DNA of 16,188 nucleotides from contig JAUSKR010000001.1 in the NCBI GenBank assembly GCA_030649445.1, positions 1 through 16,188 on the forward strand. The letters run 5' to 3'. This DNA comes from a bacterium (GTDB taxonomy: Bacteria > Patescibacteriota > UBA1384 > XYA2-FULL-43-10 > 1-14-0-10-43-13). Positions 1 through 6,700 of the stretch are shown here, piece by piece. The translations under genes were made by a program, and so were the position numbers. Each line of letters starts with the position of its first letter. The stretch's first letter is position 1. The notes under the pieces were generated by a model. The model searched no databases, was not told where the DNA came from, and saw nothing but the letters and a program-made list of their open reading frames with translations.

Positions 1-240
1 TGGGGTAACGGTGGCCAATGGTTAAACTCTGCACAACGTGCCGGCTACTCAACCGGATCGACTCCTGTCCCGGGTGCTATCATGGTCTCGAGTGAATCAT
101 TCTGGGGCCATGTCGCCTATGTTGAGTCAGTCGATGGCGACGAATTCACGATTGTAGAAATGAATGCGAGGGGCTGGGGTGTCACATCAAGAAGAACGAA
201 GAACAAAAACGACAGAGTTATTAAAGGATTTATCTACTAA
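1..240 (+). CDS. CHAP-domain peptidoglycan hydrolase, 3' end only
   Basis: The open frame starts before the window, and 79 C-terminal codons end at TAA (238-240). The residues match the second half of a CHAP domain (cysteine, histidine-dependent amidohydrolase/peptidase). They include an N-terminal W..GGQW..SA...GY segment, PGAIMV, then WGHVAYVE with the catalytic-type His at visible residue 37, and IVEMN with Glu53 and Asn55, which fit the third catalytic position. The protein ends GFIY, typical of CHAP proteins that finish at the domain edge. The catalytic Cys and any signal peptide or binding domain lie upstream and are not visible. Members of the family cut peptidoglycan cross-links or the glycan-peptide amide bond outside the cell. 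The exact bond cannot be told from this fragment. Confidence 0.8.
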   Translation, partial: WGNGGQWLNSAQRAGYSTGSTPVPGAIMVSSESFWGHVAYVESVDGDEFTIVEMNARGWGVTSRRTKNKNDRVIKGFIY

Positions 241-243
241 TTT

Positions 244-358
244 AGGACTTACGCAAAAACCCCGTAGCTCACGCTTTAGCGTGTTAAAATTAAATTAAAC
301 TAATTTGCTTACATCATTTCCAACAAACTAAAGTTTGCTCTACAATGCGTAAGTCCTG
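244..358. mobile_element. MITE/BIME-like element with 9-bp flanking duplication
   Basis: The ends are perfect 12-bp inverted repeats, AGGACTTACGCA (244-255) and TGCGTAAGTCCT (346-357). TACTAATTT occurs directly outside at 235-243 and again at 359-367, one base beyond the right repeat, as expected of a target-site duplication. The left copy contains the CHAP stop codon. Inside each end is GTAG, then two bases, then a 14-nt hairpin: CACGCTTTAGCGTG at 270-283, and on the other strand CAAACTTTAGTTTG at 324-337. The two hairpins differ by paired, compensating changes. GTAG followed by a hairpin is the layout described for REP sequences tied to RAYT transposases. There is no ORF inside, so a transposase would have to act in trans. 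Confidence 0.75.
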
Positions 359-397
359 TACTAATTTTAAGATGTTCAATTGTTTTGATCTCAACAG

Positions 398-427
398 CTG
401 GCTTAATCGCTATTTTTGTGTTACTAT
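398..427 (+). promoter_or_regulatory. Probable obgE promoter (extended -10)
   Basis: TGTG (417-420), one base, then TACTAT (422-427) form an extended -10. The -35 is weak (CTGGCT at 398-403, 18-nt spacer). The same TGTGNTANNNT pattern precedes rpoB, rpsL and fusA in this window. A start near 434 would give a leader of about 90 nt ending in the heptad repeats before obgE. Confidence 0.5.
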
Positions 428-490
428 ACGTTTAGTTTAAGGTTTAAAGTTCAAAGTATAAAGCGAGCTACCAGAGCATTAATTCAAATA

Positions 491-520
491 CTTTTAACTT
501 TTAACTTTTAACTTTTAACT
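491..520. repeat. Heptad tandem repeat (CTTTTAA)x4 before obgE
   Basis: Four exact copies of CTTTTAA run from 491 to 518 and stop 5 nt before the GTG start of obgE, where a Shine-Dalgarno site would normally lie. At 440-463 there is a looser run of GTTTAAAG/GTTCAAAG-type words that is partly complementary to these units, so an AU hairpin is possible. No other feature is seen in 428-524. Confidence 0.85.
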
Positions 521-524
521 AATT

Positions 525-1499
525 GTGTTCATCGACGAAGTTGAAATCTATATCAAGGCGGGGAACGGTGGCGACGGTGCTGTCTCTTTTCGACGTGAAA
601 AATATATTCCTAACGGCGGGCCGGATGGCGGCGACGGTGCCAAAGGCGGCGACATTGTTTTTGAAGTTCTTGATCACATTCATGGACTCTCGAGTTTTAA
701 CCGGGCCAAACGTTTTCTGGCTGAAAACGGCCAAAACGGTATGGGTAAAAATATGCACGGCAAAAATGCCGAAGATTTGATTCTTAAAGTACCGGTCGGG
801 ACGCAGATATTCCAAAAAGACGAATTGTTGGCTGATATGACGCCGGAAAATAATCACATAGTTTTCTTAAATGGTGGCAAAGGCGGCTGGGGCAACCAGC
901 ATTTCGCTACATCAATTAAACAAGCGCCAAAGTGGGCAAAAAAGGGCATGCGCGGTGAATCGGCCAAAATTAAATTGGTCTTGAAAATGATTGCCGATGT
1001 CGGTCTTATTGGCCTGCCAAATGCCGGCAAGTCAACTTTGATCTCAACTCTGACGAATGCAAGGCCAAAAATTGCTAATTATCCCTTTACAACCCTTGAG
1101 CCGAATCTGGGGACATTTATTTCTGATGACAAGCGCTTCATCATCGCCGACATCCCGGGCTTGATCGAAGGTGCTCACGAAGGCAGGGGATTGGGGATCA
1201 AATTTCTAAAACACGTCGAGCGGACAAAACTCTTAGTTCATTTAGTTGATTCCAACTCGCCAGATCCAATTGCAGATTATAATATAGTAAGGATTGAGCT
1301 CGGTGATTTTTCAAAAAAACTACTAAAGAAGAAAGAAATCGTTATCCTGTCAAAAATAGATCTCATTTCAGCCGAGAGACTGGCAGAAATTTCAAAGCAA
1401 TTTAAGGCCAAAAAAATTACAGTTATTCCAGTTTCAACCGCGACAAATGCTGGTGTGAAAATTTTAACAGACAAGATCAAGAAAAATCTTGGCAAATAG
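525..1499 (+). CDS. obgE: GTPase Obg (ObgE/CgtA), short form without OCT domain
   Basis: Obg is an essential GTPase that binds the large ribosomal subunit and links its assembly to GTP/ppGpp levels. Residues 1 to about 158 form the glycine-rich Obg fold (GNGGDGAVSFRREK, then GGPDGGDGAKGGD). The G domain follows: G1 GLPNAGKST at 163-171, the PFTTLEPNLG switch I, G3 DIPGLIEG from Asp209, a G4-like SKID at 276-279 in place of the usual NKxD, and a G5-like STA at 304-306. The protein stops at 324 aa, so the C-terminal OCT domain of longer homologues is absent. The start is GTG at 525, which gives the usual FIDEVEIYIKAGNGG beginning. No Shine-Dalgarno site is visible. The downstream Nudix gene seems to have its own promoter starting right after this stop. 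Confidence 0.97.
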   Translation: MFIDEVEIYIKAGNGGDGAVSFRREKYIPNGGPDGGDGAKGGDIVFEVLDHIHGLSSFNRAKRFLAENGQNGMGKNMHGKNAEDLILKVPVGTQIFQKDELLADMTPENNHIVFLNGGKGGWGNQHFATSIKQAPKWAKKGMRGESAKIKLVLKMIADVGLIGLPNAGKSTLISTLTNARPKIANYPFTTLEPNLGTFISDDKRFIIADIPGLIEGAHEGRGLGIKFLKHVERTKLLVHLVDSNSPDPIADYNIVRIELGDFSKKLLKKKEIVILSKIDLISAERLAEISKQFKAKKITVIPVSTATNAGVKILTDKIKKNLGK

Positions 1500-1528
1500 T
1501 TGAAACCCACAATCAGTAAGGTTATATT
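1500..1528 (+). promoter_or_regulatory. Promoter of the Nudix-hydrolase gene pair, abutting the obgE stop
   Basis: TTGAAA (1500-1505), a 17-nt spacer and TATATT (1523-1528) match the housekeeping consensus at five of six bases in each box. The -35 begins the base after the obgE TAG. The ATG at 1535 lies 7 nt after the -10, where transcription would start, so the mRNA would be leaderless. Confidence 0.65.
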
Positions 1529-1534
1529 GTAAAT

Positions 1535-2191
1535 ATGTCAGAAACTATCACAACCTACGAAGCCGAGAGCCCGGTTACTGCCATTCAGATGGATCGGGAC
1601 AAGTTTTATCGTGAACAGATTGAACTTTCAGAGAAAGGCATAAAGCCAACTACGGCCGTTGCGATCGTTGATGTTTTGATGTTCGATACGAAAGGCGAGA
1701 TATTTATCCAGAAAAGAAGCAACACCAAAGCTCATAATCCCGGATTATTTGACAAATCGATGGGCGGTCATGTCAGATTTGGCGACACGACAGATTATAC
1801 CGTTATGGTTGAGACGGTTCAGGAACTTCAGATTCCCTCTATAGTATTGCGGAACGACAAAGATTTTATCAAAACACTGGACTTACTTGAGGACTACCTC
1901 AATTCGATCGCAGTTGTCAAGCATATCGATACAAAAAATCTCACTCTCGTTAAAAAAATAAAATCAAAAGATGTGCCAGTTGTTAATCGACTCGATTTGT
2001 ATTTTGGTGTCTACAACGGCTCAGTCAAGACAGTTGATCGGGAAGCAAAAGGAATCATACTCTACTCCCTCGACGACCTCAAAGAGAGCATTGAAACCGC
2101 TCCATCGCTCTTTACCCAAGACATCGCTATGTTTATCGAAAGATATCACGATAGAATCGTTGAATTTATCGAACTCATCAAAGGAAAATGA
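1535..2191 (+). CDS. Nudix-fold protein with degenerate Nudix box
   Basis: The protein has 218 aa. The AVAIVDVLMFDTKGEIFIQKRS strand-turn-strand and KSMGGHVRFGDT look like a Nudix fold of the isopentenyl-diphosphate-isomerase-like type. The box GX5EX7REUXEEXGU appears here as G78-x5-D84-x7-V92-E93-x-x-Q96-E97-x-Q99-I100. Two metal-binding Glu (93, 97) remain, but Arg, one Glu and the Gly are replaced. Active members hydrolyse nucleoside diphosphates linked to X, so activity here is uncertain and no substrate can be named. The C-terminal half (from about 110) is not recognised in detail. It overlaps the next gene by ATGA at 2188-2191, so the two are probably co-translated. No Shine-Dalgarno is seen and the mRNA is likely leaderless. 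Confidence 0.75.
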   Translation: MSETITTYEAESPVTAIQMDRDKFYREQIELSEKGIKPTTAVAIVDVLMFDTKGEIFIQKRSNTKAHNPGLFDKSMGGHVRFGDTTDYTVMVETVQELQIPSIVLRNDKDFIKTLDLLEDYLNSIAVVKHIDTKNLTLVKKIKSKDVPVVNRLDLYFGVYNGSVKTVDREAKGIILYSLDDLKESIETAPSLFTQDIAMFIERYHDRIVEFIELIKGK

Positions 2192-2757
2192 AAACTTTTT
2201 TTATTTTTCATGGCACTGGCGGCTATCCGGAGGAAAATTGGTTTCCCTGGCTCAAAGAGCAATTAGAAAAAGAAAATTGCGAAGTTATCGTGCCTCAATT
2301 TCCAACTCCCGAGAATCAAACCCCAGAGAGTTGGTTTAAAGTACTTGATCAATACAGAGATAAACTTGATGCAAATACAATTTTAATCGGTCATAGTTTA
2401 GGCGGTTCATTTCTATTAAGGATTCTTGAATCGCTTGGTAGCCCAGTCAAAGCAGCATTTCTGGTTGCTACCCCGATTGGAATCCCCCCGATCGTCAATT
2501 GGTCCGGCGATAAACCCTTTACCGGCCACCCATTTGACTGGGCAAAAATTAAGAAAAATTCCAAACACTTTGCCGTCTATCATTCTGATAATGATCCGTA
2601 TGTCGGATTTGAAAACGGCCGGCAATTGGCAAAAAATCTCGGAGTAGAACTAACTTTTATTCCTAACTCAGGCCACTTTAACGCAAAAGCTGGGTTTCTG
2701 AAATTTGATGATTTATTGAAGCAGATTGAGCTGATAACTATATCGAGAGAGTGTTAA
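2188..2757 (+). CDS. RBBP9/YdeN-family serine hydrolase (alpha/beta fold)
   Basis: The protein has 189 aa, close to the roughly 190-aa size of the RBBP9/YdeN family. It starts with KTFFIFHGTGG (strand plus oxyanion-hole region). The nucleophile elbow GHSLGG carries Ser70. HSDNDPYV supplies the likely acid (Asp136, with Asp134 nearby), and NSGHFN supplies His163. The full triad is therefore visible. These small soluble hydrolases act on esters or amides, and natural substrates are mostly unknown. The start overlaps the end of the Nudix gene by 4 bp, with AAAGGA just upstream, which points to translational coupling. The two genes look like a small operon. A 46-nt palindrome follows the gene, and the next gene is on the opposite strand. 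Confidence 0.92.
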   Translation: MKTFFIFHGTGGYPEENWFPWLKEQLEKENCEVIVPQFPTPENQTPESWFKVLDQYRDKLDANTILIGHSLGGSFLLRILESLGSPVKAAFLVATPIGIPPIVNWSGDKPFTGHPFDWAKIKKNSKHFAVYHSDNDPYVGFENGRQLAKNLGVELTFIPNSGHFNAKAGFLKFDDLLKQIELITISREC

Positions 2758-2781
2758 GAGTGTAATTTTTTTGAATCATGA

Positions 2782-2827
2782 TTTTATCTTACAAATCAAT
2801 ACGGCCGTACTGGATTGTAAGATAAAA
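2782..2827. repeat. 46-nt near-perfect palindrome between convergent genes
   Basis: Arms 2782-2804 and 2805-2827 pair at 20 of 23 positions with no loop; the centre is TACGGCCGTA. It lies between the serine hydrolase (plus) and the membrane protein gene (minus). Neither strand has a T-run after the distal arm, so it is not a standard intrinsic terminator, although as RNA it would be a strong hairpin. Confidence 0.85.
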
Positions 2828-2869
2828 ATATAAAGGAATTTAAGAAAGATTTTGTTGGTGAAATAACGA

Positions 2870-2901
2870 TGGCGCCGGGAGACTGGGTCTCCGCGGCGCC
2901 A
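2870..2901 (-). promoter_or_regulatory. GC-rich hairpin after the stop of the minus-strand membrane protein gene
   Basis: TGGCGCC (2870-2876) pairs with GGCGCCA (2895-2901), and inside it GAGAC (2879-2883) pairs with GTCTC (2887-2891) around a TGG loop. It lies 18 nt past the TGA at 2920-2922. It has no T-run, so it may protect the 3' end or form the first part of a composite terminator. Similar hairpins follow the minus-strand genes at 12281 and 12992. Confidence 0.7.
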
Positions 2902-2919
2902 CGACAGCTTTGGTGGTGC

Positions 2920-3306
2920 TCACTTGAACACAACCCTTGGATCGCCGAAAGCAACGGCGTTCCACCAGTTAGCCGGTTGGCACTGTTCTGGCCGCAGTAT
3001 GTGGGTGGTCGGCTCGGCTCTGGCGCGACGTTTTCGCCGATAGCGTTCTGGTAGCCAGATCTCGAGATGCCACTCTTTGTCACCGCGGTGCGTGACTTGC
3101 CAGAGAAAGTTCTCGTCGGGTGACGGACCAGCCTCTCCCAGTAGGATCTTCACTAGCCTTGGCGAGGCGTTGTTGGTGAAGAAATCATGCGCCTTAAAAA
3201 GGCGGTACGGATAGCTGATGAGACACAAGCCGAAGTGCACCAGCCAGACGATGCCGGCGATCACAGCCTCAAGCGGCCGCGTGACCCAATTCGGCAAACC
3301 GAGCAT
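2920..3306 (-). CDS. Small membrane protein of unknown function, GC-rich, probably acquired
   Basis: The product has 128 aa and I do not recognise it. Residues from about 10 to 34 (LEAVIAGIVWLVHFGLCLISYPY) look like one membrane helix, followed by basic YRLFK. The rest is hydrophilic and rich in Trp, Arg and Pro. The ATG at 3306 follows a good ribosome-binding site: GGGAG on the minus strand, 7 nt upstream. A promoter-like pair lies before that. Stop is TGA. Base content is clearly higher in GC than in the neighbours: 35 of 60 bases in 2941-3000, against 24 of 60 in rpoB 6001-6060. The gene sits alone, opposite in direction to the flanking genes. A second minus-strand frame (2796-3083) overlaps it but has no such signals. 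Confidence 0.55.
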   Translation of the reverse strand: MLGLPNWVTRPLEAVIAGIVWLVHFGLCLISYPYRLFKAHDFFTNNASPRLVKILLGEAGPSPDENFLWQVTHRGDKEWHLEIWLPERYRRKRRARAEPTTHILRPEQCQPANWWNAVAFGDPRVVFK

Positions 3307-3331
3307 GGCAGTTCTCCCAGCCTTGATAAAC

Positions 3332-3361
3332 TATATACCATAAAAAGAACTTTAAATTCAA
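3332..3361 (-). promoter_or_regulatory. Promoter of the minus-strand membrane protein gene
   Basis: Read on the minus strand: TTGAAT (3361-3356), an 18-nt spacer, then TATATA (3337-3332). A start near 3325 would leave a leader of about 18 nt with GGGAG 7 nt before the ATG at 3306. Confidence 0.5.
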
Positions 3362-3371
3362 ACAGGTTGTA

Positions 3372-3407
3372 AACCCCTCCCAGCCTCCCCTTGAAAAGGG
3401 GAGGGGT
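3372..3407. repeat. G/C palindromic repeat, copy 1
   Basis: AACCCCTCCCAGC leads into CCTCCCCTT (3384-3392), a GAA loop, and AAGGGGAGG (3396-3404), then GG. The repeat at 14077-14111 is almost identical, and related copies lie at 3676-3710 and, inverted, at 12087-12120. It sits between the membrane protein promoter and the rpoB promoters. Confidence 0.85.
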
Positions 3408-3414
3408 ACACCCA

Positions 3415-3443
3415 TTGACAAGAAAATATTAGTTATTTATACT
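3415..3443 (+). promoter_or_regulatory. rpoBC promoter P1
   Basis: TTGACA (3415-3420), 17-nt spacer, TATACT (3438-3443): a perfect -35 and five of six -10 bases. Transcription would begin near 3450, about 270 nt before the rpoB start. Confidence 0.65.
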
Positions 3444-3479
3444 GTAAAGGATAAATATTTCCACACATTCGCTTGCTTC

Positions 3480-3508
3480 TTGACAAGTGAATTGTCGTGT
3501 GCTATTAT
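3480..3508 (+). promoter_or_regulatory. rpoBC promoter P2 (extended -10)
   Basis: TTGACA (3480-3485), 17-nt spacer, TATTAT (3503-3508), preceded by TGTGC. It is the best match in the window to the shared TGTGNTANNNT pattern. Expected start is near 3515, about 208 nt before rpoB. Confidence 0.75.
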
Positions 3509-3593
3509 CGGTCTAATAGAATATTTTTAGAGTGGGATAAAACGTTGATAACTCAAAGTGCTTTAGATGAATTAGCACAATAGCGCCACCTCC

Positions 3594-3614
3594 AAGCCGC
3601 TGGGGCGGTTTTTT
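3594..3614 (+). terminator. Terminator-like hairpin inside the rpoB leader
   Basis: CCGC (3597-3600), loop TGGG, GCGG (3605-3608), with AAG/TTT flanks extending the stem, followed by six T in all (3609-3614). An alternative pairing uses CGCC at 3584-3587. It lies downstream of both rpoB promoters, so it must be read through or regulated for rpoB to be made from them. Confidence 0.55.
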
Positions 3615-3675
3615 GTGGTTCATTTATGCTTTCTATGGGACTTATATGTCCTATGAGTCATATAAAAATAATATA

Positions 3676-3710
3676 AACCTCACCTGACCTCTCCTCGGAA
3701 AGGAGAGGAA
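3676..3710. repeat. G/C palindromic repeat, copy 2 (divergent), next to rpoB RBS
   Basis: AACCTCACCTGA leads into CCTCTCCT (3688-3695), loop CGGAA, AGGAGAGG (3701-3708). The layout matches the copies at 3372 and 14077 with a changed stem that keeps pairing. The RBS of rpoB follows 6 nt after. Confidence 0.7.
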
Positions 3711-3722
3711 CTAAAGGAGATT

Positions 3723-6700
3723 ATGGCCGTTCAAAATAAAGTCAGCTCTCGGATTCTGCCTCGAATTGAAGCAGAATATGAAAAACTGCCAAATTTAATT
3801 GAGGTTCAGACGAAGTCATTTGAATGGTTTTTCAAAGAAGGTCTCAGCGAATTACTGGATGAAATTTCCCCGATAGAAGATTTTACCGGCGAGCTCTACT
3901 CACTGACTTTTGGCGAATATTACGTGGATAAGCCTCGGCTTGATGAGAAGACGGCTCGTGAAAAAAACATGACTTACAAAGCGCCGCTTCGAGTTAAGGT
4001 CTCTTTGCTCAATAAACAGACAAAAGAGATTAAAGATGGCGAGGTATTTTTAGGCGATATTCCTCTAATGACCGAGCATGGTACTTTTATTATCAACGGT
4101 GTCGAGCGTTGTGTTGTATCACAAATTGTCCGCTCATATGGTGTTCTTTTCACGGCTGAGAGAATTGGCGGCGAGAATTTTTTTGGTGCCAAAGTTATTC
4201 CCAACCGTGGTGCCTGGCTTGAAATTGAGAGCAATTCCAAGGGCGTTATTTCGATTAAAGTTGATCGCAAACGCCGGATCCCGATCACGACTTTCCTGCG
4301 TGCGCTGGGCATTTCAACCGACGAAGAGATCAAATCACTCTTTAGCGACGTTGACGACGGCGAAAATATAAAATATATCGACGCAACGCTGGAAAAAGAT
4401 CCTTCACATAATTACGACGAGGGTGTTGTCGAGACTTACAAAAGAATTCGTCCTGGTGACCTGGCGACTCCAGAGTCGGCCAAAGCTTTTATCGAGATGA
4501 TTCTATTTAATCCGAAGCGCTATGACATCGGTCGAGTTGGCCGCTACAAGTTAAATCAGCGTTTGGGCACAGATCTGCCGAATACTCCAGAAAACAGAAT
4601 CTTCCGTCGAGAAGATTTGATTGAGATTATCCGCGAAATAATCCGTCTAAATAATACGCCAAATTCAAAGCCAGATGACACCGATGCTCTTAAGAACCGG
4701 CGGATTAAATCAATCGGCGAATCGATTCAAGGCCGTGTCAGGGTTGGTCTTTTGCGAGTTGAGCGAATTGCTAAAGATAGGATGAGTGTTTTGGAACCAG
4801 CCGACATTACGCCACAAGCCCTAGTGAACTCTCGGCCGATTGTTGCCACTTTGCAGGAATTTTTTTCCTCATCACAATTATCTCAGTTTATGAATCAGAC
4901 AAATCCGCTCTCTGAGCTCGAGCATAAGCGGACTTTGTCGGCGACCGGTCCAGGCGGACTTTCGCGTGAACGGGCTGGCTTCGAAGTTCGTGATGTTCAT
5001 GAATCTCACTATGGTCGTATCTGTCCGATCGAATCACCCGAGGGTCCGAACATCGGTTTGGTCGGCTATATGGCTTCTTATGCCAGGATCAATGATTACG
5101 GATTTATGGAGACACCCTACCGCAAAGTTTTAATTGAAAAAGGTCGTGCTAGGGTGACCAAAGATGTCGTTTACCTTGACGCCGGTACCGAAGAAAAACT
5201 CATTATCGCTCCCGCCTCAGTTGAAATCAATGAAAAAGGCATCATCAAAGACGAGCGAGTCATTGTCAGGCGACATGGCCACCCCGATATGGCCGCCGCT
5301 GTTGATGTTCAATATATGGATGTCTCACCGCGGCAGATTGTTTCGATTGCAACCTCACTTATTCCTTTTGTCGAGCACGATGATGGTGCTAGAGCGATGA
5401 TGGGATCAAATATGCAACGCCAGGCTGTACCTTTGATCGTCCCTGATTCCCCAGTCGTCGGCACAGGCATGGAGCGGGCAGCGGCACAGTATTCCGGTCA
5501 AATCGCTACAGCCTATGAAGACGGTGTCATCACCCATGTTTCAGCCAATTTAATCAGAATTAAATCAAATAATAAATTGCCGGAGCATGATTATTATCTT
5601 GAAAAGTTTTCCCGCTCAAATCAAGGCACACTGATCAATCAACGGCCGGTAGTTAAAGTCGGTGATGCTGTCAAAGCTGGCGATGTAATTGCTGACTCAT
5701 CAGCGACTGATAAAGGCGAACTTGCTCTGGGTCAGAATTTGCTTGTTTCTTTTATGTCTTGGGGCGGTTCAAACTTCGAGGATGCAATCATTATTTCTAG
5801 CCGGCTTGTCAAAGAACACACGATGTCCTCGGTTCATATCGAACAATATTCGATTGAAGTACGCGATACCAAGCTCGGACCTGAGCTTCTGACCCGGGAT
5901 ATTCCAAATGTCTCCGAAGAAGCTTTGTCCAATCTTGATGAAGTTGGTGTCATTAGAATAGGTGCCGAAGTTAAATCCGGTGACATTTTGGTTGGTAAAA
6001 TTTCACCAAAAGGTGAAACTGAACTCTCAAGCGAGGAAAAACTTCTCCGTGCTATTTTTGGTGAAAAAGCTAAAGATGTTCGGGACTCGTCCTTAAGACT
6101 ACCGCACGGTGAATACGGCAAGGTCATCAATATTAAAATTTTTTCGAAGGAAAACGGCGACGAACTACCCGCTGGCGTTTACCAGATGGTTGAAATTTCT
6201 GTTGCTCAGCTTCGTAAAATTTCAGTTGGTGATAAATTAGCCGGACGACATGGCAACAAGGGTGTTATTTCAGTTGTCTTGCCGGAAGAAGATCTGCCTT
6301 ATCTACCCGATGGCCGGCCAGTTGATGTGATTCTCAATCCTCTTGGTGTAATTTCGCGTATGAATGTCGGCCAAATTTTGGAGACTCATCTCGGCCTTGC
6401 AGCTGCCAAAGGCGGCTATAAAATTGCCACACCAGTCTTCGAAGGTATCCAACTTTCTGAAATTAAACAAAGACTAGTCGAGCAAGATTTGCCTGAGGAT
6501 GGCAAGATCCAGCTCTATGATGGTAAAACCGGCGAACCATTTGATCGCAAATCAACTGTCGGTGTTATGTATATTTTGAAACTTCACCACTTGGTTGATG
6601 ACAAGATGCATGCCCGAAGCGTTGGTCCGTACTCGATGATTACTCAACAGCCGCTTGGTGGTAAGGCTCAATTTGGTGGTCAGCGTTTTGGCGAAATGGA

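Larger units (their letters stand above)
3515..3722 (+). promoter_or_regulatory. rpoBC leader with several hairpins, possible attenuator
   Basis: After P2 the leader holds TTGA-TAAC-TCAA (3544-3555), GTGCT/AGCAC (3559-3577), a terminator-like hairpin with T6 (3594-3614), a GGAC/GTCC hairpin around 3640-3655 that competes with TTATATG/CATATAA pairing, and the CCTCTCCT/AGGAGAGG hairpin (3688-3708) directly before the ribosome-binding site AGGAGA (3715-3720). No ORF of note is seen. Most of the gene-free stretch 3307-3722 is therefore regulatory. Premature termination giving a short RNA of about 100 nt is possible but unproven. Confidence 0.45.

Noticed and set aside
2782..2827. Palindrome as a standard intrinsic terminator
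   Set aside because: Neither strand has a T-run after the distal arm.
2869..3054. Plus-strand frame of 61 codons in the GC-rich unit
   Set aside because: It lies opposite the supported gene and begins inside the GC hairpin; GC-rich DNA gives such shadow frames by chance.
2796..3083. Minus-strand frame of 95 codons overlapping the membrane protein gene
   Set aside because: It runs through the stop-side hairpin and the 46-nt palindrome and has no ribosome-binding site, while the frame at 2920-3306 has promoter, RBS and a membrane helix.
3974..4333. Long minus-strand frames inside rpoB, rpoC and fusA
   Set aside because: They are antisense shadows of conserved proteins with no signals of their own.
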